Shown: positions 1-8,127 of the stretch, one piece after another
How the letters are laid out: the number at the start of each line of letters is the position of its first letter
Position numbering within the stretch: position 1 is the first letter of the stretch
Assembly: GCA_910578545.1 (NCBI GenBank)
Contig: CAJTPT010000003.1
Span: 186,001-250,000 of the forward strand
DNA length: 64,000 bases
Direction of reading: 5' to 3'
DNA from: an uncultured Christensenella sp.
GTDB taxonomy: Bacteria > Bacillota > Clostridia > Christensenellales > Pumilibacteraceae
Made by a program: the position numbers and the translations under genes
The notes under the pieces: model-generated
Database searches by the model: none
What the model was told of the DNA's origin: nothing
The model's input: only the letters and a program-made list of their open reading frames with translations

Positions 1-757
1 TTCGCAGTATTCGTTTACGTACCACCCCGGTCAGCTTTTTCCCGAGGACGGGTTTACGTTTGACAACTACCTCAACTTCTTTAACAAGTACGACGCGGCG
101 AGCGGTGCGCGTTACCCCGTAGAGCGGTGGATGCTTAACAGCTTTATAGTCTCCGCGGCGAGCACCGTTTTGTACTTGCTGTTTGCGGGACTTTCGGCGT
201 ATGCGTTCGTGTTCCTCAACTTCAAGTTCCGCAACGTGCTGTTCACGTTCATGCTGTTTACAATGGTTATACCCGGCGTCGCGACCATGACTCCGCAGAT
301 AGCCAACATGGCAAATCTCGGCATATCCAAGTCGCTTCTTGCGCTCATCCTTCCGGGACTCGGCGGAGTAGGCGGACTGTACCTTATAAGGCAGTTCTTC
401 CTCGGCATTCCAAAAGATCTTATAGAATCCGCGCACATGGACGGCGCGAGTAACCTCAGAATTTTCTTTAAGGTTGTTTTGCCGGTAGGTAAGTCGGTTT
501 TCTTCGTACAGGGTTTGTTCTGCTTTATGGGCGGCTGGAACGACCTTTTGTGGCCGCAGGTCATACTCGGCACCGCCGATATGAATCTTTGGACGTTGCA
601 GGTCGGTATTGCCGCGCTGTCGCAAAGCAAGACCGCCAACACAATAGGTCTTAACCTGGCGAGCGCAATGTTCAGCGCCGTGCCTATCATTTTACTGTAC
701 GTGTTTATGCAAAATAAAATCATAGAAGGAGTCGCGTCGTCAGGCGTTAAGGGCTGA
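1..757 (+). CDS. Carbohydrate ABC transporter permease, MalG type (5' end outside window)
   Basis: The reading frame is open from base 2 to the stop at 755-757, so the gene starts before the window. It encodes the inner-membrane permease of a CUT1-type sugar importer. At least four hydrophobic segments are visible, and the EAA loop that docks on the ATPase is present as ESAHMDGASNLRIFFKVVLP. The C-terminal sequence (GGWNDLLWPQVIL, then a final membrane helix) is typical of the MalG/AraQ branch. The ATPase gene begins 2 bases after the stop, so the two are surely cotranscribed. The missing first permease and binding protein are expected upstream. Confidence 0.9.
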   Translation, partial: SQYSFTYHPGQLFPEDGFTFDNYLNFFNKYDAASGARYPVERWMLNSFIVSAASTVLYLLFAGLSAYAFVFLNFKFRNVLFTFMLFTMVIPGVATMTPQIANMANLGISKSLLALILPGLGGVGGLYLIRQFFLGIPKDLIESAHMDGASNLRIFFKVVLPVGKSVFFVQGLFCFMGGWNDLLWPQVILGTADMNLWTLQVGIAALSQSKTANTIGLNLASAMFSAVPIILLYVFMQNKIIEGVASSGVKG

Positions 758-758
758 T

Positions 759-2417
759 ATGGAAAATAAAGTAACTGTCAAACAAGCGAGAAAAGAATTT
801 ATCCAAAACGGCAAACGCATTTCCACCGAACACGCGGACGGGTTTGTCGTTCTAAAGGATATTTCCAAGGTATACGGAAACCGCGTTCAGGCGGTGTTCA
901 ACTTTAATCTTTCGGTCAAAAGAAACGAGTTTATCGTTCTGGTCGGACCGTCCGGTTGCGGCAAGTCCACAACCCTTCGCATGATCGCGGGTCTCGAAGA
1001 TATCACCGATGGCAAGCTTTATATAGATAATGTGCTTGCCAACTACCTGGAAAGCAAGGATAGGGATATCGCAATGGTTTTCCAAAGCTACGCGCTTTAT
1101 CCCAATATGTCGGTGTACGACAATATCGGATTCGGACTTAAAGTGCGCGGGCTTCCCAAGGAAGAAATTAAAGAGCGCGTATTCAAGGCGGCGGAAGTGC
1201 TCGACCTCGGCAACTACCTCGACCGCAAGCCCAAAGAGCTTTCGGGCGGACAAATGCAACGCGTTGCGCTCGGCCGCGCCATCGTGCGCGACGCCAAGCT
1301 TTTCCTCATGGATGAGCCGCTTAGTAACCTTGACGCCAAGCTTCGCGTGCAAATGCGCAGTGAGATAGTCAAGCTTCACCGCAGTATCGGCGCGACAACC
1401 ATTTACGTAACGCACGATCAGACCGAAGCTATGACTATGGCCGATCGCATTGTCATTATGAACAAGGGTGTCGTTCAGCAAATCGGCTCGCCGATGGAAG
1501 TGTACAACAACCCCGCCAACGTGTTTGTCGCAACGTTTATAGGCAACCCGCCCATGAATATCTTTACGGCAGACATTACTGGCGATAAACTGAGCAGCGG
1601 CGATCAGCATATAGACCTTCCCAAAGGTCTGCACGAAAAATACAAACGGTACATGCTCGACCGTCGCGAATACTTTACAAGCCTACAGGAAAAGGCTCAG
1701 CTTGTCGGAGAAAAGCTGTTGCTTGCAAAAATCGCCGAGCTTGCCAAACGCATAAAAAGCGAACAGTCCGAAACGGCGCGCGTCGACTACTTGGAAATCG
1801 TAAAAGATTTTGAAACGCTTGTTAACGAAAAGCATTTTATAAACATCGACGTGGAAATGCTCGGCGCGTTTAAAACCGACGCCGATACCGACAACCGTTC
1901 GCTGTTGGACGACAACCTGCGCACGATGGAAAAGCTTATTAATAATTCCGACCTTACTATCTCTGGCATTCTAAACGACTTCGGCTCGTCAAACCTGCGC
2001 GAGAACAAAACGGAAAAGAAGGTCGAAAAGAAACAACCGTTCTATAAGCGTTGGTTCGGCAAAAAGGAGGCCAAAGAGAGCTTGCACGACGAGAATATGC
2101 GCAGGATTGCCGAATATCTTGCGGCGTATTCGGACGACAGCGTGCTTGACAATGCGCTTGTCGGCATTCGTCCCGAGGATATATACTTCGCGGGCAAGAG
2201 CGGCGGCAAGGCGAGCAAGGCCATCAAGACGGAAGCGAATATCGTCGAGCTTATGGGCAGTGACTTTTGTATGCACATTTCCATGTTCGGCGCAAACGTT
2301 ATAGTCAAGCGCGGCGCGGGCGAGGTCGTTCAGGTCGGCGACGAGGTATCGTTGACTCTCGATATGACAAAGCTAAAGATTTTCGATCCTATCAGCGGCA
2401 AAACCGTTGAAATATAA
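759..2417 (+). CDS. ABC transporter ATPase, MsmK/UgpC/MalK type, with a large insertion in its C-terminal domain
   Basis: The 552-residue protein is the nucleotide-binding subunit of a sugar importer. Walker A GPSGCGKST is at 63-71, the Q-loop near Q109, the LSGGQ signature at 161-165, Walker B LFLMDEP at 181-187 and the switch His at about 219. The C-terminal TOBE/MOBE region begins near 262 (FIGNPPMN) and its GIRPEDI element appears only at 469-475. Between them, about 290-465, lies a charged, helix-rich insertion of roughly 175 residues that ordinary MalK-like proteins (about 370 residues) lack. There is also an N-terminal extension of about 25 residues. The ATPase core looks intact. The fructan importer in this window has no ATPase of its own, so this protein may serve it as well (inference). 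Confidence 0.93.
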   Translation: MENKVTVKQARKEFIQNGKRISTEHADGFVVLKDISKVYGNRVQAVFNFNLSVKRNEFIVLVGPSGCGKSTTLRMIAGLEDITDGKLYIDNVLANYLESKDRDIAMVFQSYALYPNMSVYDNIGFGLKVRGLPKEEIKERVFKAAEVLDLGNYLDRKPKELSGGQMQRVALGRAIVRDAKLFLMDEPLSNLDAKLRVQMRSEIVKLHRSIGATTIYVTHDQTEAMTMADRIVIMNKGVVQQIGSPMEVYNNPANVFVATFIGNPPMNIFTADITGDKLSSGDQHIDLPKGLHEKYKRYMLDRREYFTSLQEKAQLVGEKLLLAKIAELAKRIKSEQSETARVDYLEIVKDFETLVNEKHFINIDVEMLGAFKTDADTDNRSLLDDNLRTMEKLINNSDLTISGILNDFGSSNLRENKTEKKVEKKQPFYKRWFGKKEAKESLHDENMRRIAEYLAAYSDDSVLDNALVGIRPEDIYFAGKSGGKASKAIKTEANIVELMGSDFCMHISMFGANVIVKRGAGEVVQVGDEVSLTLDMTKLKIFDPISGKTVEI

Positions 2418-2435
2418 TTAGATGTTGAGGTGACT

Positions 2436-3620
2436 ATGAAAAAACGCAGTATAATATTGGGTGTTGTAATATCCGCGCTTGCATTGCAAGGCTTGGTCGG
2501 GTGTGATGGCGACGGCGTAAACACGCTGAAAATAGACGATATGCTTGTATACGCCAACGGCGAGCCCGTTGCGATAGAAACCAAGTTCGGTAATAAAAAG
2601 GAAGCTATTACCTACGAGTACGACGACTATGCGTTGTCCATCGAGGACGGCAAAATCGTTTGCTACAAGGAAGGCACTTACACAGTAACCGCAACGTCGG
2701 CGTCGTGCAACGCAACGTTTACCGTGGAATGCAAAAACGCCGCGAATATAGACGACCTTTACGCCTGGATAGGTTATCCCGCTTCCGACATTTCGCCGCT
2801 TATCAATATCCCGGGCGAAACGGAAATAACGTATTCTTGCGACAGCGACATACTGTCTATCGAGGGTGGCTACGTTACCGCGCTTAAAGAGGGCACGGCG
2901 GAAGTCACCGCAACGGTCGCGGGCTATGAAACCTACTTTAAGGTCACTTGCGAGCCCGTCGACAAAATGGGCGCGCTGTATTATATGTGGGGCGATGGCT
3001 GGAATTGGAAAGGCAAGGCGACCGCCAACGCCGCAAAATACAAGGCGGAAGGCACCGACGGAAAGAGCACGCTGTTTTTGGGCGACTCGTTCTTTGACCC
3101 CGATTTCTTTTCGAGCTTCCATTCATTCTACGGCGATTACGACGCGTTCTGCATGGGCATAGGCGGCACGACATCGCACCAGTGGGAAATGTTCTTTGAC
3201 GGCGAGGGTACGTATGCTTCGGGCAAGTACGGTCAGTTTGACGGCATTCAACCCAAAAACATAGTGTTCCAGCTCGGCAATAACAACATCTACAACGACA
3301 GTTCGTCGGCAAAGGATGCGACTATAGACCTACAGCGTTTCTTCACGTTTGCACATGGCAAAATGCCTGACACGCAGTTCTATTACTTCGGCGTTACGCC
3401 GCGTATAGGCGTCATGCAGGCGATAACCGAAATCACTCTCGAGGTTAACGCCAATATGGATAAGTTCTGCGCCAACAAGGATTGGATTACGTTTATGGAC
3501 ACCAACGACAAAATGACGGCGGACCATATTAAGGACAACATCCACCCGAAACCCGAGGCGTATTCCATATTCGTGGACGCGCTAAAAGGCGTCGGCATGA
3601 AGCTCGAGTACAGAATTTAA
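2436..3620 (+). CDS. Lipoprotein with Ig-like repeats and a C-terminal SGNH/GDSL hydrolase domain
   Basis: The ATG at 2436 is chosen because GAGG at 2427-2430 lies five bases upstream; a GTG six bases earlier is possible. A type II signal peptide ends in LVGC (Cys23). Residues about 27-175 look like two bacterial Ig-like (Big_2) units, with phrases such as YTVTATSASCNATFTVEC and GTAEVTATVAGYETYFKV. The C-terminal part has SGNH blocks: GDSFF with Ser218, a GGTT block near 243, GNNN at 281-284 and a DxxH pair at Asp367/His370. It is likely a surface esterase or deacetylase acting on carbohydrate esters, which fits its place between sugar transport and glycosidase genes. The substrate is unknown. 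Confidence 0.8.
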   Translation: MKKRSIILGVVISALALQGLVGCDGDGVNTLKIDDMLVYANGEPVAIETKFGNKKEAITYEYDDYALSIEDGKIVCYKEGTYTVTATSASCNATFTVECKNAANIDDLYAWIGYPASDISPLINIPGETEITYSCDSDILSIEGGYVTALKEGTAEVTATVAGYETYFKVTCEPVDKMGALYYMWGDGWNWKGKATANAAKYKAEGTDGKSTLFLGDSFFDPDFFSSFHSFYGDYDAFCMGIGGTTSHQWEMFFDGEGTYASGKYGQFDGIQPKNIVFQLGNNNIYNDSSSAKDATIDLQRFFTFAHGKMPDTQFYYFGVTPRIGVMQAITEITLEVNANMDKFCANKDWITFMDTNDKMTADHIKDNIHPKPEAYSIFVDALKGVGMKLEYRI

Positions 3621-3644
3621 ATGTATAAATCCATGACGGTGCGC

Positions 3645-3674
3645 TTGACTGTGCGCGCGGTCGTGTGATATACT
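3645..3674 (+). promoter_or_regulatory. Sigma-A-type promoter upstream of the GH36 gene
   Basis: TTGACT (3645-3650) and TATACT (3669-3674) are separated by 18 bases and lie 67 bases before the GH36 start. This suggests that the two glycosidase genes have their own transcript besides any read-through from the transporter genes. Confidence 0.6.
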
Positions 3675-3741
3675 TATTATAATAAAATTAAACGTTAGAC
3701 GGTAAGATACGGTTTTTTTCGGCACACAAAAGGCGGTTTAT

Positions 3742-5853
3742 ATGATACAAATTTTAGATAAGGTTTTCCACCTCACTAACGGCAAGTTTTCTTACGCGTT
3801 TTACGTCAAAAACGGCAAGCTCGTTCATTCGTATTTCGGAAAAGCATTAATCGTTACGGAGCGCACTTTGTCAAATTCGGCAGTTGCGTTCGGACTGAAG
3901 GATAATACCGGGCGCGACTGCGAATGTTTTGAATATTCGGAGTTAGGGGGCGGCGATTACCGCGTTCCCGCTATTGTCGTGCGCAACGGAAAATGTATAT
4001 CCACAGACTTTGTTTATTCCTCTCACGAGGTGTTAAAGACCAAACCCGACTTTGGCATGCCCGCTCTCAGAAACGGCGGACAAACGCTTAAAGTATCGCT
4101 TCGCGACGATCTTCTTAAGCTCGAGCTGTATTTGTATTATACGGTGTTCGACAACGGGCTTGCGCGGCGTGCCGAGCTTAAAAACCTCGGTAGCGATTCC
4201 GTCGTTATAGATAGGCTTATGAGCGCGTGCATCGAGTTTCCCGCGCACGGCTACGATATAATCGACCTCAACGGGCGTTGGGGACGGGAATGCAATGTTT
4301 CGCGTAATCCCGCGGGTTGCGGCATTAAAACTTTTGCGTCGGGGCGCGGCGTTACAAGCCATCAGCACAATCCTTTTGTCGCAGTAGTCGACGGCGACGC
4401 GACCGAGCACTTCGGCGACGCGTTCGGCATGAATCTTATTTACAGCGGCAACTTTGATATTCAGTGCGAAACGGACGAAAAGAACAGACTGCGCGTTAAT
4501 ATCGGCGTCAATATCGCCGCCGACGGAATTACTCTTAACGGCGGCTGTGCGTTCGGTTCGCCCGAGGTCGCCATTGTTTACTCGGATGAGGGTATCGGCG
4601 GTATGAGCCGAGAGTTTCACAAGTTATACCGTAAAAACCTACTCAATCCCAAATTCGCCGATAAGCGCCGACCCGTTGTTGTAAACAGTTGGGAAAGCAT
4701 GTACTTTGATTTGAGCGAAGCAAAGTTTCTCGATTTTATCGAGGGCGCCAAGGGCATGGGTATAGATACAATCGTTTTGGACGACGGTTGGTTTGGCAAG
4801 CGCGACTCGGATAACAGCTCGCTCGGCGATTGGTTTATTGATAAAGCAAAGTTCCCCAACGGGCTTAAAAAGATAATAGATTGCTGTAAAAAGAACGGCA
4901 TGGACTTTGGAATATGGTTCGAGCCGGAAGCTATCAATCCCGAAAGCAAGCTGTTTAAGGCGCATCCCGATTGGGCGCTCGGCGTGGACGGCAGGGAACG
5001 GCGGCAAATGCGCAATCAGTATGTGCTCGACTTTTCGCGGGCGGAAGTGGTAGATTGCATATTTAAGCAGATGAAAGCCATTCTCGACGAGTACGACATT
5101 TCTTACGTCAAGTGGGATATGAATAGACCTTTGTCCGACGTAATATCCGCCGAAAAATATATTAAGTTTGTAAGCGGCGTGTACGAGCTGTACGAGCGAC
5201 TTAACAAGGAATATCCCGATTTGATAATAGAGGGCTGTTCGTCGGGCGGCGGCAGGTTCGACCCCGCAATACTGTATTACAGTCCGTTCATTTGGACTAG
5301 CGACGATACCGACGCGTACGAGCGCGCGCACATTCAGTACGGCACTTCGCTGTGCTATCCGTTGCAAACGCTGTCCAATCACGTATCGGTTTGCCCCAAC
5401 CACCAAACGGGCAGGACGATACCGCTTTGCACGCGCGGCGCGGTGGCGTCGCTGGGCTCGCTCGGCTATGAGCTTAACCTCGGCAAGCTGTCGGAGGAAG
5501 AGCGCGAAGAGATTCGCCGCCAGATAGCTGCATACAAGGCGGACGCCGAGCTCATCTTGACGGGCGACCTGTATAGGCTGTTAAACCCGTTTGAAACGGG
5601 AGGAAAGTTCTGCGAGGAAATCGTATCGCCCGATAAAAGTCGCGCTTACGTGGTGTACTTACGCGGGCTTAACGAGTGCAATATGCCGCTTCCGCCGCTT
5701 AGACTTAGAGGGTTGGACGAAACAGCCGTGTACACAGTAAAAGAGAAAAACCTAACGCTCACCGGCGGCGATCTTATGTACGGCGGCATTGATTTGGACG
5801 TTTACGGCAAGGACTTCGGCTCGGAGATTCTGCATATCGAGCGCATCGCGTAA
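3742..5853 (+). CDS. Alpha-galactosidase, glycoside hydrolase family 36
   Basis: The 703-residue protein has the normal length and layout of bacterial GH36: an N-terminal beta-sandwich (about 1-300), a catalytic TIM barrel (about 310-620) and a small C-terminal sheet. Visible motifs are LDDGWFGKR near 346-354, WFEPE at 392-396, KWDMNR at 457-462 with nucleophile Asp459, CSSGGGRFD near 499-507, and SDDTD at 520-524 holding the likely acid/base Asp. No signal peptide is seen, so it acts in the cytoplasm on imported alpha-galactosides such as melibiose or raffinose. The start follows an AAAGGCGG ribosome site, and the GH2 gene is only 17 bases downstream. Confidence 0.95.
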   Translation: MIQILDKVFHLTNGKFSYAFYVKNGKLVHSYFGKALIVTERTLSNSAVAFGLKDNTGRDCECFEYSELGGGDYRVPAIVVRNGKCISTDFVYSSHEVLKTKPDFGMPALRNGGQTLKVSLRDDLLKLELYLYYTVFDNGLARRAELKNLGSDSVVIDRLMSACIEFPAHGYDIIDLNGRWGRECNVSRNPAGCGIKTFASGRGVTSHQHNPFVAVVDGDATEHFGDAFGMNLIYSGNFDIQCETDEKNRLRVNIGVNIAADGITLNGGCAFGSPEVAIVYSDEGIGGMSREFHKLYRKNLLNPKFADKRRPVVVNSWESMYFDLSEAKFLDFIEGAKGMGIDTIVLDDGWFGKRDSDNSSLGDWFIDKAKFPNGLKKIIDCCKKNGMDFGIWFEPEAINPESKLFKAHPDWALGVDGRERRQMRNQYVLDFSRAEVVDCIFKQMKAILDEYDISYVKWDMNRPLSDVISAEKYIKFVSGVYELYERLNKEYPDLIIEGCSSGGGRFDPAILYYSPFIWTSDDTDAYERAHIQYGTSLCYPLQTLSNHVSVCPNHQTGRTIPLCTRGAVASLGSLGYELNLGKLSEEEREEIRRQIAAYKADAELILTGDLYRLLNPFETGGKFCEEIVSPDKSRAYVVYLRGLNECNMPLPPLRLRGLDETAVYTVKEKNLTLTGGDLMYGGIDLDVYGKDFGSEILHIERIA

Positions 5854-5870
5854 TAGCAAAAGGATAAAAT

Positions 5871-7601
5871 ATGAAGTATACAAGAAAAGAATACCCCAGA
5901 CCGCAATTCCGCCGTGACGAGTGGATAGCGTTAAACGGCGAGTGGGACTGTTGCTTTGACGACTGCGCCGTTCCGCCCGACGCAGCTTTGTTTAACAAAA
6001 AAATCAATGTGCCGTTCACTTACGAACACAAGGCGAGCGGACTCGGCATTTCCGAGATTCACAGTACGGTTTGGTATAAACGCAGTTTCCAAAAGACGGA
6101 AGCATTTGACGGCAAGCACGCGCTTTTGTGCTTTAACGGCAGTGATTATATAACCGACGTTTGGGTCAACGGCAAGCACGTAACGACGCACGTCGGCGGC
6201 TTTTCGCCGTTCTCGGCCGATATAACCGAGTTCTTAACGGACGGCGAGAATACTCTTACTGTCAGGTGCTACGACCCGCACGACCCTACAAATCCGCGCG
6301 GAAAGCAGAGCTGGCTTAACAAGCCGTTCGGTTGTTGGTACACCCCCAATACCGGCATTTGGCAAAGCGTGTGGCTCGAGCTTTGCGGCGACGATTGCAT
6401 AGATAGCTACTATGCCGAGCCCGATATAGACAAGTGCTGTTTTTCGGGCGAGGTGACTACGCTGTACGGACTTGCCGACAGCCTTGAAATTTCGGTGTTT
6501 GTGCACGGCGAGCCGTACAAAAAGCAAACGGTTTCGCTCGACGGCAGGCACACACGGTTTTCGGTAAAGCTGATGGAAGAGGACTTTGTGGACGAGTCGC
6601 TGTACTGGACGCCCGCGCGCCCCACGCTGCTGTCCGTCGATTACCGATTGATAAAGGACGGCAAGCAGGTCGACCTTGCTCACACCCGTATCGGCATGCG
6701 CAAGATTTCGGTCGACGAGTACGGCAGGGTTTGCCTAAACAACAGACCGTTGTATCAGCGGCTTATTCTCGACCAGGGCTATTGGAAGGACAGCGGACTC
6801 ACTCCGCCGTCTGCCGAGGCGATAAAGAAGGATATAGAGCTAAGCAAAGCCATGGGCTTTAACGGTGCGCGCAAGCACCAAAAGCTCGAGGATCCGTACT
6901 TCTACTACTACGCAGACGAACTCGGTTTTTTGACCTGGTGCGAAATGCCGTCGGCGTACAACTTTAACTCCGAGGAAGTGTACAAGCAGACGACCGAGTG
7001 GTTGGAGATAGTCAAGTCGGTGCGCAATTTTACAAGCGTCATTTGCTACGTTCCGCTCAACGAAAGCTGGGGCGTGCGCAAAATCCTAAACGACAGGCAG
7101 CAACAAGACTACGCCCGCGCGCTGTACTACGTGACGAGAGCGACGGACGGAAGCCGACTTATATCCGCCAACGACGGTTGGGAAACGGTGGAAACAACCG
7201 ATATTATCGGCATTCACGATTACGCTTTTGACAGTAGCGAGTTTGCGACAAAGTACGCGCCCGAAAACATAAACAGCGTTTATCCCTCAGTCAGAAAGAT
7301 GATGGCCGAGGGGTGTAGGTATAACGGTCAGCCGCTGCTGTTTACAGAGTTCGGCGGCATTGCGTTCCAAAACTCCGAGGGCGACGGGAATTGGGGTTAC
7401 AACCGTGGCGCCGCGGACGAAAAAGAATTTTTATCGCGGCTTAAAAACTTGATGGACGGCGTTTATAAATGCGGCTTCCAAGGCTACTGCTACACTCAGC
7501 TCACCGACGTTCAGCAAGAGGTAAACGGACTGCTCGACTCCGACCGCAATCCCAAGCTGGATATCAAAAAACTACATAAAATCTTCAATCCGAAAAAATA
7601 A
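5871..7601 (+). CDS. Glycoside hydrolase family 2 protein (beta-galactosidase-like)
   Basis: The 576-residue protein has the GH2 order: a jelly-roll sugar-binding domain (about 20-175, with VWYKRSF and DYITDVWVNGKHV), an Ig-like domain (about 180-280) and a TIM barrel (about 285-575). The acid/base Glu is in LNESWG (Glu398) and the nucleophile in FTEFGG (Glu493). It lacks the extra C-terminal domains of LacZ, so it belongs to the short GH2 group that includes beta-galactosidases and beta-glucuronidases; the precise sugar cannot be set. There is no signal peptide. An AAAGGA ribosome site precedes the ATG. It probably works with the GH36 enzyme on mixed galactosides. Confidence 0.9.
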   Translation: MKYTRKEYPRPQFRRDEWIALNGEWDCCFDDCAVPPDAALFNKKINVPFTYEHKASGLGISEIHSTVWYKRSFQKTEAFDGKHALLCFNGSDYITDVWVNGKHVTTHVGGFSPFSADITEFLTDGENTLTVRCYDPHDPTNPRGKQSWLNKPFGCWYTPNTGIWQSVWLELCGDDCIDSYYAEPDIDKCCFSGEVTTLYGLADSLEISVFVHGEPYKKQTVSLDGRHTRFSVKLMEEDFVDESLYWTPARPTLLSVDYRLIKDGKQVDLAHTRIGMRKISVDEYGRVCLNNRPLYQRLILDQGYWKDSGLTPPSAEAIKKDIELSKAMGFNGARKHQKLEDPYFYYYADELGFLTWCEMPSAYNFNSEEVYKQTTEWLEIVKSVRNFTSVICYVPLNESWGVRKILNDRQQQDYARALYYVTRATDGSRLISANDGWETVETTDIIGIHDYAFDSSEFATKYAPENINSVYPSVRKMMAEGCRYNGQPLLFTEFGGIAFQNSEGDGNWGYNRGAADEKEFLSRLKNLMDGVYKCGFQGYCYTQLTDVQQEVNGLLDSDRNPKLDIKKLHKIFNPKK

Positions 7602-7992
7602 ATTAGGTATATATCCCGCGGCTTTTTGAGGCAAATATGACTGCGCGTAAAAACAAAAAAATCACTCGAGTGCTGTAATAACAGGCGAGGGGGGGGCTTC
7701 GACGAGCAAAGCCTAAACGGAAAAGTCGAGTGCGGAGTAATGCAATACGGCATACGAAACCTTGTTATCGTTTTCTCAATAAAAAAGCTCGATTACCGAA
7801 ACACCTATTCGATATCGCCCGAAATAACGACAAAGGAAAACTCTATGAAAGAGCCCAAAAAATACTTGGCCGAGCTAATCGATAGGATCTTTTGAATGCC
7901 GTCTTTATGATGATTGTGAATGATTCCCCTTGTTTTTTTCATAAATAACACACTCGGACGACAAAGATTTTAATAAATTAACATAAAAACGT
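7602..7992. other. Gene-poor spacer between the galactoside genes and the InlB-repeat lipoproteins
   Basis: About 390 bases without a convincing gene. It has a run of eight or more G near 7689-7696 and one open frame of about 84 codons (7640-7895). Only the last 51 codons of that frame start with ATG. It ends just before the promoter at 7993. It may be a decayed gene. Confidence 0.5.
7740..7895 (+). CDS. Possible 51-residue ORF or gene remnant, unknown
   Basis: ATG at 7740 to TGA at 7893-7895. The same frame is open upstream to about 7640 without another good start, so this may be the 3' remnant of a lost gene. The peptide begins MQYGIRNLVIVFSIKK and ends in a charged stretch (KEPKKYLAELIDRIF). 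GGAG lies only two bases before the ATG, too close for a good ribosome site. I do not recognise it. Confidence 0.2.
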   Translation: MQYGIRNLVIVFSIKKLDYRNTYSISPEITTKENSMKEPKKYLAELIDRIF

Positions 7993-8022
7993 TTGACATA
8001 TACGTAATTTATATGGTATTAT
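7993..8022 (+). promoter_or_regulatory. Consensus promoter for the InlB-repeat lipoprotein genes
   Basis: TTGACA at 7993-7998 and TATTAT at 8017-8022 with an 18-base spacer. Transcription should start near 8029, about 100 bases before the lipoprotein ATG and just ahead of the hairpin at 8043. Confidence 0.75.
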
Positions 8023-8042
8023 ATCGTAAATGGTCAACGAGG

Positions 8043-8079
8043 ACCGAATGGCGTTTTGCGCTGTTCGGTTTTTTGTTTT
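8043..8079 (+). terminator. Rho-independent terminator hairpin within the 5' leader
   Basis: An 11-bp stem (8043-8053 with 8059-8069, two G-T pairs) with a 5-base loop is followed by six T, a G and four more T. It starts only about 15 bases after the predicted transcription start, so it could act as a promoter-proximal attenuator for the gene at 8128, or simply end upstream transcription. Confidence 0.75.
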
Positions 8080-8127
8080 AAACGGTATCTGAATAAAAAT
8101 TATTCAGTGTAAGAAAGTGAGGATGAC

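Noticed and set aside
852..1634. Minus-strand ORF of 260 codons opposite the ABC ATPase
   Set aside because: It is a shadow of a gene with clear Walker and signature motifs. It has no family resemblance.
8030..8092. Twenty-codon ORF overlapping the leader hairpin as a possible leader peptide
   Set aside because: It starts at or near the predicted transcript start with no ribosome site and no codon bias. The hairpin lies within it.
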